In this document: positions 8,979-22,714 of the stretch, one piece after another | How positions within the stretch are numbered: position 1 is the stretch's first letter | How the letters are laid out: each line of letters starts with the position of its first letter | NCBI RefSeq assembly: GCF_036173125.1 | Contig: NZ_CP108054.1 | Location: 5,456,001 to 5,520,000, forward strand | Direction: 5' to 3' | DNA length: 64,000 nt | Source: Streptomyces sp. NBC_00286 | GTDB taxonomy: Bacteria; Actinomycetota; Actinomycetes; Streptomycetales; Streptomycetaceae | The notes under the pieces: model-generated | What the model was told of the DNA's origin: nothing | The model's input: the letters and a program-made list of their open reading frames with translations, nothing else | The model's database searches: none | Position numbers and translations under genes: made by a program

Positions 8979-9381
8979 TCTTCGAGTTGCCACGGGGCCG
9001 TAACGGTTCTGCGACAGCAACTCCCGCCGCAGAAGCGGCACACCAAATCACTAGTGCGATCTCCCTACGGGGTCAATTTCGGCATGCCCGAATTGAATTC
9101 CCATGGGCCCCGGCAGCCCCGATTAGGAACTGCCGACAGCATCCGCTAAAGTTTGGAACGTCGGAACGGCCCAACAGCCGCGAGGACAAAGCCAGTTGAC
9201 TGGAGTCAGGCCCGAAAGGATCTGATACAGTCAACGTCGCCGGAAGGCCGAAAGGCCGGAAAGCGAGCCCCCCCCGACTGGGAACCGGACGCGAAAACGT
9301 CTGCTAAAGTCGGAAGCGCAAGACCGAAGGGAAGCCCGGAGGAAAGCCCGCGAGGGTGAGTACAAAGGAAGTGTCCGTTCC

Positions 9382-9402
9382 TTGAGAACTCAACAGCGTG
9401 CC
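9382..9402 (+). promoter_or_regulatory. rRNA leader antitermination (boxA-like) and 16S processing arm
   Basis: The segment TTGAGAACTCAACAGCGTG is the boxA-like leader common to actinobacterial rrn operons. The part CAACAGCGTGCC (9391-9402) is exactly complementary to GGCACGCTGTTG at 11259-11270 in the 16S-23S spacer. The two can form the RNase III-type stem that releases pre-16S RNA. Confidence 0.6.
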
Positions 9403-9557
9403 AAAAATCAACGCCAGATATGTTGATACCCCGACACCGGGATTGTTCCTGGTGGCGAGGTTCCTTTGAAGAAAACACAGCGAGGACGCTGTGAACCTCC
9501 CGTTCATTCCGCGGGGGGTTCCGCTCTCGTGGTGTCATCCCGATTACGGGAATACAT

Positions 9558-14522
<4,965 letters not shown>

Positions 14523-14610
14523 GCTGCTCGCGTCCACTGTGTTGGTTCTGAAACCACGAACAACCCCTGTCCTGGGCCACAGGACGGTTGCCGGTTGAGT
14601 GTTTCACAGT

Positions 14611-14729
14611 GTTTCGGTGGTCATAGCGTGAGGGAAACGCCCGGTTACATTCCGAACCCGGAAGCTAAGCCTTACAGCGCCGATGGTACTGCAGGGGGGA
14701 CCCTGTGGGAGAGTAGGACACCGCCGAAC
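14611..14729 (+). rRNA. rrf: 5S ribosomal RNA
   Basis: The ~119-base gene shows complementary ends (GTTTCGGTGG with CCGCCGAAC) and the conserved core CGAACCCGGAAGCTAAGCC. It is followed directly by a factor-independent terminator. Confidence 0.95.
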
Positions 14730-14739
14730 AAATATTGAG

Positions 14740-14769
14740 AAAGCCTCACACCTTTTGGTGTGGGGCTTT
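14740..14769 (+). terminator. rRNA operon terminator
   Basis: A 13-bp stem (AAAGCCTCACACC with GGTGTGGGGCTTT, one G-U pair) closes a TTTT loop and ends in T-rich sequence. It terminates the rRNA transcript and faces the convergent response-regulator gene, whose stop lies 13 bases further on. Confidence 0.85.
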
Positions 14770-14782
14770 CTGCATTTCAGGT

Positions 14783-15451
14783 TCAGGATGGGCGCACCAG
14801 ACTTGTGTCGTACGCCAGGATCACTGCCTGAACTCGGTCGCGCGCCCCTGTCTTGGCGAGAATTCGGCTTACGTGCGTCTTTACCGTCGACTCCGCGAGA
14901 TGAAAGCGGGAAGAGATCTCGGAGTTCGTCCAGCCCTGGCCGATGACGGTGAGGATTTCACGCTCTCGTTCTGTCAGGACAGCGAGTCGGGGGTCCAGGA
15001 AGGTGGAGTCGGTCGTTGCCGCGGACGGCAGGTGTTGGGCGTACGCGTCGAGGAGCCGTCTGGTCAGGCTGGGTGCGACCACTGCGTCTCCTGTTGCCAC
15101 CGCCCGGATGCCTGAGAGGAGCTCCTCGGGGAGGGCGTCCTTGATGAGGAAGCCGCTGGCGCCTGCGCGTAGGCCGGCGTATGCGTACTCGTCGAGGTCG
15201 AAGGTGGTGAGGATGAGGACGCGGGTGCGGTCGCCGGAGGCGACGATTCGGCGGGTGGCCTCGATGCCGTCGAGGCCGGGCATGCGGATGTCCATCAGGA
15301 CGACATCGGGGCTGAGTTCGGCGGTCATACGGACCGCCTCCGTGCCGTTGCCTGCCTCGCCCAGCACGGTCATGTCGTCCTGGCTCTCCAGAAGCATGCG
15401 GAAACCTAAGCGCTGGAGTGGCTGGTCGTCGGTGATGAGGACGGTGGTCAC
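14783..15451 (-). CDS. NarL/FixJ-family two-component response regulator
   Basis: The 222-residue protein has a receiver domain (residues 3-120) with acidic pocket DD at 8-9, phospho-acceptor Asp54 in DVVLMDIRMPG and Lys in FLIKDALP. A LuxR-type helix-turn-helix follows (about 157-215; LTEREREILTVIGQG, STVKTHVSRIL). The GTG start at 15451 overlaps the kinase stop by four bases (GTGA), which indicates translational coupling and favours this start over the longer frame. The partner is the adjacent histidine kinase. Targets are unknown. Confidence 0.9.
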   Translation of the reverse strand: MTTVLITDDQPLQRLGFRMLLESQDDMTVLGEAGNGTEAVRMTAELSPDVVLMDIRMPGLDGIEATRRIVASGDRTRVLILTTFDLDEYAYAGLRAGASGFLIKDALPEELLSGIRAVATGDAVVAPSLTRRLLDAYAQHLPSAATTDSTFLDPRLAVLTEREREILTVIGQGWTNSEISSRFHLAESTVKTHVSRILAKTGARDRVQAVILAYDTSLVRPS

Positions 15452-16746
15452 GGAGTGGCTTCCTTCGGTGTGGCGTCCCATGGTGCGGGGAGGGCCGGGA
15501 GGCGGACGTGGACTCGCCAGCCGCCGGTCGGCTGGGGGCCTGCTTCAAGTGTTCCGTCGTACAGGGCTGTTCGCTCTCGCATTCCGGTGAGGCCGCGGCC
15601 CTGGGTGGCATCGGTCGCGTTCGGTGCGGGGCCTCCGCGTCCGGTGTCGGTGACTGACGCCGTGACGGCGCCCCCGTCCTCGTACGAGATCGAGACCTGT
15701 GAAGTGGCGTTCGGGCCGGCGTGTTTGAGGGTGTTGGTGAGGGCTTCCTGGATGACGCGGTAGATCGTGAGCTGGGTGCCGGCGGGGACGCGGACCGGAG
15801 GGCCCTCGATCTTGAGGCGTACGGGGAGGCCGGCTGAGCGTACGCCGTCGATGAGGTGGTCGAGGTCGGTGAGGGAGGGCTGGGGGGTCAGTTCGGCTGT
15901 GGGGGCTTCTTCGCGTAGGACGTCGAGGAGGCGGCGGAGTTCGGCTAGGGCCTGGCGGCTTGTTGTGCCGATCGCCTCCAGGGCCTGGGCTGCTCGGGCT
16001 GGGGACTTGGCGGCCGCGTACGAGCCGCCGTCGGCCAGGCCTGTGATGACGGAGAGGTTGTGGCCGATGATGTCGTGCATCTCGCGGGCGATGCGGGTGC
16101 GTTCCGCGACCGCGGCTAGCTGGGCCTGTTGGTCGCGTTCGACTTCGAGTTGGCGGGCGCGGTCGACGAGGGAGGCGAGGTACTCCTGGCGTGTGCGGAC
16201 CGCGATGCCGCCGACCGCTGCCAGGGCGAGGCTCATCATGATCGGGGCGATCGTGGCGCCGGGGCCCTCCTTGTCGGGGTAGCGGTAGCCGAGGTGCCAG
16301 AAGGGCGCTGAGGCCAGCGCGTACGACCAGAGCAGGGTGCGCAGGCGGGTGCGCAGGGCGATGTTGAAGATGACGATGAGCAGGGTCATGGAGGCTTGCA
16401 GGGCCGCGCCCGCCCAGACGTTGGCGACGGAGAACGGCATCATCACCAGCAGGACGGCGAAGGGGTGGCTGCGGCGGCAGAAGAGGGGTAACGAGAAGCC
16501 CAGTGAGATCGTTCCGACCAGCCATGCCGGTGTGTCGGGGTTTTCGGTGACGTTCTTCCAGCCGCCGCTCGTGAAGTCGATGAGGCAGGCGGTCACGTAG
16601 AAGCCGGTGAGCAGGGTGTCCCACACCCACGGGTGGCGTCGGTCGAAGGCGCGGCCTCGTTGGATGATGCGGTGGAACTGGCGGGTGAGGGGCTGCCCGT
16701 TCGGCGTCCAGTCGCCCGGCCAGTCCTTTTCGCGTGTCGTCACCAC
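15448..16746 (-). CDS. two-component sensor histidine kinase (HisKA_3 type)
   Basis: The 432-residue membrane kinase has about five to six transmembrane segments between residues 43 and 185 with little extracellular sequence. It then has a dimerisation/phosphoacceptor region RIAREMHDIIGHN with His224, followed by an HATPase domain (about 320-420) with the G-box GRGLTGMRERTALYDG. The absence of a large external domain suggests sensing of membrane state or a membrane-soluble signal. Two successive GTG codons (16746, 16743) could start it. It forms an operon with the response regulator. Confidence 0.88.
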   Translation of the reverse strand: MVTTREKDWPGDWTPNGQPLTRQFHRIIQRGRAFDRRHPWVWDTLLTGFYVTACLIDFTSGGWKNVTENPDTPAWLVGTISLGFSLPLFCRRSHPFAVLLVMMPFSVANVWAGAALQASMTLLIVIFNIALRTRLRTLLWSYALASAPFWHLGYRYPDKEGPGATIAPIMMSLALAAVGGIAVRTRQEYLASLVDRARQLEVERDQQAQLAAVAERTRIAREMHDIIGHNLSVITGLADGGSYAAAKSPARAAQALEAIGTTSRQALAELRRLLDVLREEAPTAELTPQPSLTDLDHLIDGVRSAGLPVRLKIEGPPVRVPAGTQLTIYRVIQEALTNTLKHAGPNATSQVSISYEDGGAVTASVTDTGRGGPAPNATDATQGRGLTGMRERTALYDGTLEAGPQPTGGWRVHVRLPALPAPWDATPKEATP

Positions 16747-16883
16747 GGGCCCATCTTTGTATGGAGTCCCGTCATACGTCGCGTCGTCATGGGTTGATGC
16801 TCGTCCGGGGTGGTGTGCGGGGCGTCGGACGGGGGTGGGAAATGGGGTGAGGGGCGTAGTACCTCGGTATTACGGTGGCGCTC

Positions 16884-17432
16884 ATGGGCCCTGTGATTCG
16901 TTCTATACGTGCCGATGAGTGGGTGGCGGTGAAGGAGCTTCGGCTGGATGCGCTTCGGGATCCAGTGGCGCATCTTGCCTTTCTCGAGACATATGAGGAG
17001 GCGGTGGGGAAGCCTGACGGTTTTTGGCGGGAGCGGGCTGCGGGGGCTGCGGAGGGGGTGCTTGAGCGGCAGCAGTTTGTGGCTGAGGCGGGTGACGGGC
17101 GGTGGGTTGGGTCCGTTGTCGTGCTTGTTGAGGAGGCGGGGGCGGAGGGGACGTTCGGGGGTGTCAGTGAGGTGCGGCAGGGGCATCTCGTGGGGGTTTT
17201 TGTGCGGCCTGAGTGGCGGGGGCGGGGGGTTACCGAGCGGCTTTTCGCGCGTGCGGTGGAGTGGGCGTGGGGAGTGGCTGGGGTAGAGCGGGTGCGGTTG
17301 TATGTGGATGAGCGGAACTCGCGGGCCGAGGGATTTTACCGGAAGTTCGGGTTTGTGCCGTCGGGGGTGAGTGTTCCGGCGCCGGGGGAGAGTGGGGCGC
17401 GGGAGTTGGAGTTGGTGATGGAGCGGGTCTGA
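16884..17432 (+). CDS. GNAT-family N-acetyltransferase
   Basis: The 182-residue protein matches the GNAT fold. The acetyl-CoA-binding segment V(F)VRPEWRGRGV lies at about residues 107-118, and the C-terminal motif RLYVDERNSRAEGFYRKFGF is characteristic. The ATG at 16884 is preferred, but a GTG at 16875 is in frame. It is divergent from the histidine kinase gene and ends 10 bases before the convergent end of the T4SS-like operon. The substrate is unknown. Confidence 0.82.
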   Translation: MGPVIRSIRADEWVAVKELRLDALRDPVAHLAFLETYEEAVGKPDGFWRERAAGAAEGVLERQQFVAEAGDGRWVGSVVVLVEEAGAEGTFGGVSEVRQGHLVGVFVRPEWRGRGVTERLFARAVEWAWGVAGVERVRLYVDERNSRAEGFYRKFGFVPSGVSVPAPGESGARELELVMERV

Positions 17433-17442
17433 AGGGGCTTGC

Positions 17443-19692
17443 TCAGGTGGGGAGTTCCTCGTTGGGCCAGCGGGTGCGGGCCTGTTCTCGGGAGCGTAGA
17501 AGCGCGAGGGTGGGCATGCCTCGGTCGGGGCCTGTGGTGAGCAGGTCCGGGAGTTGAGGGAGCGGGGCCACCGCGGCTACGTCTTCCAGGACGAGGGTGA
17601 GTGGTGGGTCGAGGCGGCCGGAGGATGACCGTTCGGCCATGCGCCGGCCGCGCTCGACCACGCTTGAGGCGAGCGCCGTCAGAAGTGGCATCGCGCCCGG
17701 GTTCGCCTTGGGGTCCTCGATGGGTTCACCCACCACATAAAGCGTGCCCCCTTCGTTGACGAAGGAATCCAAGGTGAGGGCGTCAGTTCGGTTGGGGGTG
17801 CAGGCCTCGCGGACGTTCACTGTGAAGAGGGAGGACAGGGCGCGAGCCGTCAACTCCTGGGCGATGTCGCGGCGTTCGGGGTACGAGGTGAGGGCGGCCT
17901 CGAGTTCGCCTGCGGAACCGGAGGCGGCCTTGGGGTTCGTACGGAGGATGCGTACGGCTTCTTGGACGCCTGTGCCCTGGGCCCAGCGGTGGAGGTGGCG
18001 GATGGCGCGGCCGTCTGTTGCGGCGGCGTGGAGGTAGCTGCGGAGGAGGGTTTCCGCGGTGTCTGCGACCGCCTGGTCCATTTTTGCGGCGGGGCGGACC
18101 GGGGCGAGGAGGGCTGTTGCCCTGGCCCTTGCGGTGTCCTTGTCCTGGCAGCCGGTTGAGGGGGACCAGTGGAGGCGGGCCGGGGTGTCGCAGAGGTGGG
18201 AGGGGTCGTAGAGGAGGACGGGGCCGAGTTTTGCGCGGGCGTCCTTGGTGTCCGACCAGAGGGTCGGGCTGGAGGTGACGACGAGGGCGGGGCCCTCGGC
18301 GTCGCGGACTGCCTCGGTGGCCAGGGGGTGGCGGGTTTGGGGAGGGCCGAGGATTACGGGGCCGCGCCGTGGGCCGGGGATGGGGGGCTTTTCCCACCCG
18401 CCCGCCCGTTTATTGGGGGCTGCATAGGGAGCCGAACCGAACGGCGGCTCCGCCGGGGCGAAGGGGGATGTGGGGGGAGCGGGCGCGTGGGGGTGCGTCG
18501 GGCCGGAGGCGCCCAAGGGGCGGAGGACTGGGTCGGAGCCTGCCGCAGGCGGATGGCCTGAGCCGGAGTTGGCCGTGGGGTGGAGGGCTGAGTCGGCAGT
18601 GTCCCCGGGCAGGCGGTCCGAGCCGACGCCGGCCGCCGGTAGCCCGGAGCCTTCCGTGCCCCCGGCTGGGAAACCCGAGCCGGAGTCAGCCGAAGACGGA
18701 TGGCCGGAGCCTGTCGCGCCCGCGGACGGAACTTCGATACCGGCGGTGGATGGGAACCCTGGGGCGGTCGCGCCCCCGGCTGGGAAGCCCGGCCCGGTGT
18801 CAGCGACCGGCCGAAGCCCCGAGCCGGCTCCAGGCCGACCGTCCGAACCAGCTGCACCCCCAGGCACCACACCCGAGCCGTATGCCCCGCCCGGCGGGAG
18901 TCCCCCGCCCCCAGGCGCAGCGCCCGAGCCAGCCGTGTCCCTCGGCAGACCCCCCGAGCCGTACGCTCCGCCCGTCGGGAGCCCTTGGTCCCCAGGCGCA
19001 GCGCCCGAGCCAGCCGTGTCCCTCGGCAGACCCCCCGAGCCGTACGCCCCGCCGGGCGCTGGTTGCGAGCTGGGCTGCCCGCCCGGCCGGAATCCCGAGT
19101 CCCCACGCTGATCCCCCGAGCCGTACGCCCCGCCCGGCGCCGTTTCCGAGCCGGGTCGCTCGCCCGGCCGGAGCCCCGAGTCCCCCCGCTGAACCCCCGA
19201 ACCGGGCGCCTCGTCCTGCGGAACCCCCGAGCCCCCAGGCGCAGCGCCCGACCCAGCCGTCGCCGTGTCCCCCGGCCCGAACTCCGAGCCGTACGCCGCA
19301 GCCTTACGCCGACGCGACCTCCCCGCCCGCCACCTAGCCACCGTCCCCATCACGAACACCGTCAGCACGACCAGCACCATCAGCTGGCCGATGAACAGCC
19401 CCCAGAACAGGCCGTACCCCGTCAGCTGGCTCGCCGGAGTGTCCGGCCAGGCGCCTGCCACGTCGTGGGGGTGCTGGACCAGGTGGCGCATGGCCAGGGG
19501 CGTACGGGCGAAGGTGACCTTCGATGGCCAGGAGCCGTGGTCGAACACGGCCGCCAGGCCTGTTGCCGACCACACCAGCAACGTCATGCCCAGGAGGAAG
19601 GCGAGCACCCCGATCAGCAGGCCGTCGGGGACGCCTCCTTCGGACCGTTCGCCGCGTTCGTGAGACCGGTGTCGGTCGTCGTACGGACTCAT
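17443..19692 (-). CDS. TraG/VirD4-like coupling protein with repeat-rich linker and degenerate ATPase motifs
   Basis: The 749-residue protein is the last gene of the T4SS-like operon. Two transmembrane helices (about 24-46 and 92-117) are followed by a ~300-residue low-complexity linker rich in Gly, Ser, Pro and Ala (repeats like GAYGSG and DTAGSGAAPG). The C-terminal ~300 residues resemble TraG/TraD coupling ATPases (ALVVTSSPTLWSDT, GPVLLYDPS, LPDLLTTGPDRGMP). However, the expected Walker A reads GPPQTRHP, without GKS/T, and Walker B reads LVLEDVAAV instead of ending in DE. The protein also stops soon after the Walker B region. It may be a structural rather than motor component. Confidence 0.75.
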   Translation of the reverse strand: MSPYDDRHRSHERGERSEGGVPDGLLIGVLAFLLGMTLLVWSATGLAAVFDHGSWPSKVTFARTPLAMRHLVQHPHDVAGAWPDTPASQLTGYGLFWGLFIGQLMVLVVLTVFVMGTVARWRAGRSRRRKAAAYGSEFGPGDTATAGSGAAPGGSGVPQDEAPGSGVQRGDSGLRPGERPGSETAPGGAYGSGDQRGDSGFRPGGQPSSQPAPGGAYGSGGLPRDTAGSGAAPGDQGLPTGGAYGSGGLPRDTAGSGAAPGGGGLPPGGAYGSGVVPGGAAGSDGRPGAGSGLRPVADTGPGFPAGGATAPGFPSTAGIEVPSAGATGSGHPSSADSGSGFPAGGTEGSGLPAAGVGSDRLPGDTADSALHPTANSGSGHPPAAGSDPVLRPLGASGPTHPHAPAPPTSPFAPAEPPFGSAPYAAPNKRAGGWEKPPIPGPRRGPVILGPPQTRHPLATEAVRDAEGPALVVTSSPTLWSDTKDARAKLGPVLLYDPSHLCDTPARLHWSPSTGCQDKDTARARATALLAPVRPAAKMDQAVADTAETLLRSYLHAAATDGRAIRHLHRWAQGTGVQEAVRILRTNPKAASGSAGELEAALTSYPERRDIAQELTARALSSLFTVNVREACTPNRTDALTLDSFVNEGGTLYVVGEPIEDPKANPGAMPLLTALASSVVERGRRMAERSSSGRLDPPLTLVLEDVAAVAPLPQLPDLLTTGPDRGMPTLALLRSREQARTRWPNEELPT

Positions 19693-19717
19693 CTTGCCCC
19701 CACCGCTCTCACCCTGC

Positions 19718-21142
19718 TTACGCCACTGTGGACTCGGACGAGTCGTCGAGGTCGCTGAGGTGTTGCTCCATGAAGGCCGCCGCTCGTTCTTCCGCCTCGA
19801 GCTCGGCGGCTCGTAGGGCGTCGTCGGAGAGGTCGGGGGTGGAGGACTCGGTCATGGCGCGGTCGGTGAAGACGAGGGGGCGTTCCATCTCGGTGATCAG
19901 GTGTTTGACCACCTGGACGTTGCCGTTGACGTCCCAGACCGCGATGCCGGGCGAGAGGGTGGGGATGATCTCCACCGCCCAGCGCGGGAGGCCCAGGACC
20001 CGGCCCGTCGCTCTCGCCTCGTCCGCCTTCTGGGCGTAGATCGTCCGCGTCGACGCCATCTTCAGGATGGCTGCCGCCTCCTTCGCTGCCGCTCCGTCCA
20101 CCACGTCGGACAGGTGGTGCACCACTGCCACGAAAGACAGACCCAGCCGGCGCCCGAACTTCAGCAGTCGCTGGAAGAGCTGGGCCACGAACGGGCTGTT
20201 GATGATGTGCCAGGCCTCCTCGACGAGGAAGATGCGCTTCTTCCGGTCGGGGCGGATCCAGGTGTGCTCCAGCCATACGCCGACGATGGCCATCAGGATC
20301 GGCATGGCGATGGAGTTGCGATCGATGTGGGACAGGTCGAAGACGATGAGGGGGGCGTCGAGGTCGATGCCGACCGTCGTCGGGCCGTCGAACATTCCGC
20401 GCAGATCGCCGTCGACCAGGCGGTCGAGGACCAGCGCCACGTCCAGGCCCCAGGCTCGTACGTCGTCCAGAGCGACGTTCATCGCCTCGGCCGACTCCGG
20501 CTCGGGGTGGCGCAGTTGCTCGACGATGTCGGTGAGGACCGGCTGGCGGTTGGTGATCGTCTCGTTGACGTAGGCGTGCGCGACCTTCAGGGCGAAGCCG
20601 GAGCGTTCGTCGAGGCCGTGGCCCATCGCGACCTCGATGATCGTGCGGAGCAGGGCCAGCTGGCCTGTCGTGGTGATCGACGGGTCGAGCGGGTTGAGGC
20701 GGATTCCCATGTCCAGGGCCGCTGTCGGGTCGAGGCGGATGGGAGTTATACCCAGCTCCTGGGCGATGAGGTTCCATTCGCCCACCCCGTCCTCACCCTG
20801 CGCGTCGAGCACGACGACCTGGCGGTCGCGGAACCTCAACTGCCGTAGTACGTACGTCTTCTCCAGGGCCGACTTGCCGTTGCCGGACTCGCCGAGCACC
20901 AGCCAGTGCGGTGCCGGGAGCTGCTGTCCGTACAGCTGGAAGGGGTCGTAGATGTAGCCCTTCCCGGAGTACACCTCGCGGCCGATGATGACGCCGGAGT
21001 CGCCGAGGCCGGGCGCGGCGGTCGGGAGGTAGACCGCCTGGGCCTGCCCCGTCGACGTGCGCACCGGCAGCCGGGTCGTCTCGACCTTGCCGAACAGGAA
21101 CGACGTGAAGGCTTCCGTGACGGCGGACAGCGGATCCCGCAT
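19718..21142 (-). CDS. VirB4/TraC-like T4SS ATPase (C-terminal ATPase portion)
   Basis: The 474-residue protein has a complete Walker A, GESGNGKS, at residues 84-91 and a Walker B IFLVEEAWHI near 280, followed by FQRLLKFGRRLGL and the sensor-like VVHHLSDV. These features place it with VirB4-type ATPases that energise type IV secretion. No transmembrane helix is seen. It sits six bases downstream of the gene that appears to supply the VirB4 N-terminal portion, and 25 bases upstream of the TraG-like gene, in one operon. Confidence 0.8.
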   Translation of the reverse strand: MRDPLSAVTEAFTSFLFGKVETTRLPVRTSTGQAQAVYLPTAAPGLGDSGVIIGREVYSGKGYIYDPFQLYGQQLPAPHWLVLGESGNGKSALEKTYVLRQLRFRDRQVVVLDAQGEDGVGEWNLIAQELGITPIRLDPTAALDMGIRLNPLDPSITTTGQLALLRTIIEVAMGHGLDERSGFALKVAHAYVNETITNRQPVLTDIVEQLRHPEPESAEAMNVALDDVRAWGLDVALVLDRLVDGDLRGMFDGPTTVGIDLDAPLIVFDLSHIDRNSIAMPILMAIVGVWLEHTWIRPDRKKRIFLVEEAWHIINSPFVAQLFQRLLKFGRRLGLSFVAVVHHLSDVVDGAAAKEAAAILKMASTRTIYAQKADEARATGRVLGLPRWAVEIIPTLSPGIAVWDVNGNVQVVKHLITEMERPLVFTDRAMTESSTPDLSDDALRAAELEAEERAAAFMEQHLSDLDDSSESTVA

Positions 21143-21148
21143 GAAGTC

Positions 21149-22714
21149 CTACCTCCGGATGCCGGTCGCGAACGGGAGTGTGTTGACGAAGGCGCGGTGG
21201 TGCTCGCGGTCGCACCACTCGAGTTTCAGATACGACTTGCCGGCCGAGGCACGGATCGTCCGTTTGTCGCGGGCGAGCGCCTCGGGGGTACGGGAGGAGA
21301 CGGTGATGTAGCCGACGAGGTTGACGCCGGCCGCGCCGCTCGCGAGGTCCTCGCCGCGCTGGTCCAGGCGGCTGTGCGAGGCGATGTCGCGGGGGTCGAC
21401 GGTCCGGTTCATCTTGGCCTGGCGGCTGGCCTCCGCCTCGTCGTTCGTCTTCTCGGTCAGCATCCGCTCGATGGCGACCTCGGTGGGTTCGAGGTCCATC
21501 GTGACGGCCACCGTGCGGATTACGTCCGGGGTGTGGACGAGCAGCGGGGCGAGGAAGTTGACGCCCACCGGGGTCATCGGCCACTCCTTCACCCAGGCCG
21601 TGGCGTGGCACCAGGGGGCGCGGGTGGAGGACTCGCGGGTCTTCGCCTGGAGGTACGTCGGCTCCATGGCGTCCAGCTCGGCCGGCCAGGCGTTGCGTTT
21701 CGTCATCGCCTGGATGTGGTCGATGGGGTGGTCGGGGTCGTACATGGAGTGGACGAGGGATGCCAGGCGGCCCTGTCCGAGTGGCTGGCGTACGCGGATG
21801 TCGGCTTCCTGCAGGCGCGAGCAGATGTCCGTCAGCTCGCGCGCCATCACGACCGCGAGCCCCGCGTCCTTGTCCAGCTTCTTGCCGCCCTGGCCGCGGG
21901 CGGCGCGGGCCATCGCGTGGGCCTCGGCGGCGAGTTCGCGCGAGTAGTGCATACAGGCGACCAGGTAGGCGCGGTGCTGCTCGCTGCTGGTGGACACCAT
22001 GGACTGGAGCTGGTCGTACGACTGCTGCAGCCAGCCGGGGGCGCGGTCGTCGCCTCGTACGGCGACGTCCTTGGCGTGTGCGTCCGGGTCGGCGGGAAGG
22101 GTGCGGGCGAGCATCTGGAGGCGGGTGACGAAGCCGTCGCCGTTCGCCACGTGCTTCAGCAGCACCCCGAAGCGGTCGACGAGGGCTTCCTGGTCCTCGG
22201 AGTCGCGCAGGCCGACGCCCGGGCCCTCGATCTCGATCGCGGCCGTGACGGTCTTCCGGTCGGCGTGCAGCAGGACGGCGATCTCGTCGGGGCCGAAGGG
22301 CGCCGCCAGCCACGTGATGCGTCCGATTCCGGGTGGCGGGCCGATCTCGACCTCGCGGCCGTCGATGTGGGTGCCGGCCTCCATGACGTTGCTGCGGTAC
22401 GTGGTGCCGTTGCGCAGCGTCCGCTTATAACTGCGGTTGATCTCGAACCACTTGTAGAACGTGCGGCGCTTGTACGGCACGTACACCGCGGCCAGTGCCA
22501 CCATCGGGAAGCCCACGAGCAGGACGATGCGCAGGGAGAGGACGGGGACGAGCAGGCCGCACATCATGCCGAGGAACGCGCCCACGATGATCAGCGCGAT
22601 CTCGCCGGTCTCGCGGTTCTTCCCGACGATCGCGTTCGGCCGGGCGCGGCCGATCAGATATGTACGGCGGGGCGTGACCGGATGGGACACGGACACGTGG
22701 GACTCGGTCGTCAA
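21149..22714 (-). CDS. SCO6880/PrgI-like T4SS membrane protein (VirB3 plus VirB4 N-terminal-like)
   Basis: The 521-residue protein begins with a short soluble part and two closely spaced transmembrane helices at about residues 38-82 (IALIIVGAFLGMMCGLL and LRIVLLVGFPMVALAAVYVP), resembling a VirB3/PrgI unit. A long soluble region follows that resembles the N-terminal domain of VirB4-type proteins but lacks nucleotide-binding motifs. The ATG at 22714 overlaps the VirB6-like stop (22711) by four bases. With the next gene it seems to form a split VirB3-VirB4 pair. The family name is from memory. Confidence 0.65.
   Translation of the reverse strand: MTTESHVSVSHPVTPRRTYLIGRARPNAIVGKNRETGEIALIIVGAFLGMMCGLLVPVLSLRIVLLVGFPMVALAAVYVPYKRRTFYKWFEINRSYKRTLRNGTTYRSNVMEAGTHIDGREVEIGPPPGIGRITWLAAPFGPDEIAVLLHADRKTVTAAIEIEGPGVGLRDSEDQEALVDRFGVLLKHVANGDGFVTRLQMLARTLPADPDAHAKDVAVRGDDRAPGWLQQSYDQLQSMVSTSSEQHRAYLVACMHYSRELAAEAHAMARAARGQGGKKLDKDAGLAVVMARELTDICSRLQEADIRVRQPLGQGRLASLVHSMYDPDHPIDHIQAMTKRNAWPAELDAMEPTYLQAKTRESSTRAPWCHATAWVKEWPMTPVGVNFLAPLLVHTPDVIRTVAVTMDLEPTEVAIERMLTEKTNDEAEASRQAKMNRTVDPRDIASHSRLDQRGEDLASGAAGVNLVGYITVSSRTPEALARDKRTIRASAGKSYLKLEWCDREHHRAFVNTLPFATGIRR

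Noticed and set aside
18369..19758. Large plus-strand frames opposite the TraG-like gene
   Set aside because: They are antisense translations of the Gly/Ser/Pro repeats and consist of low-complexity Arg/Pro/Ser.
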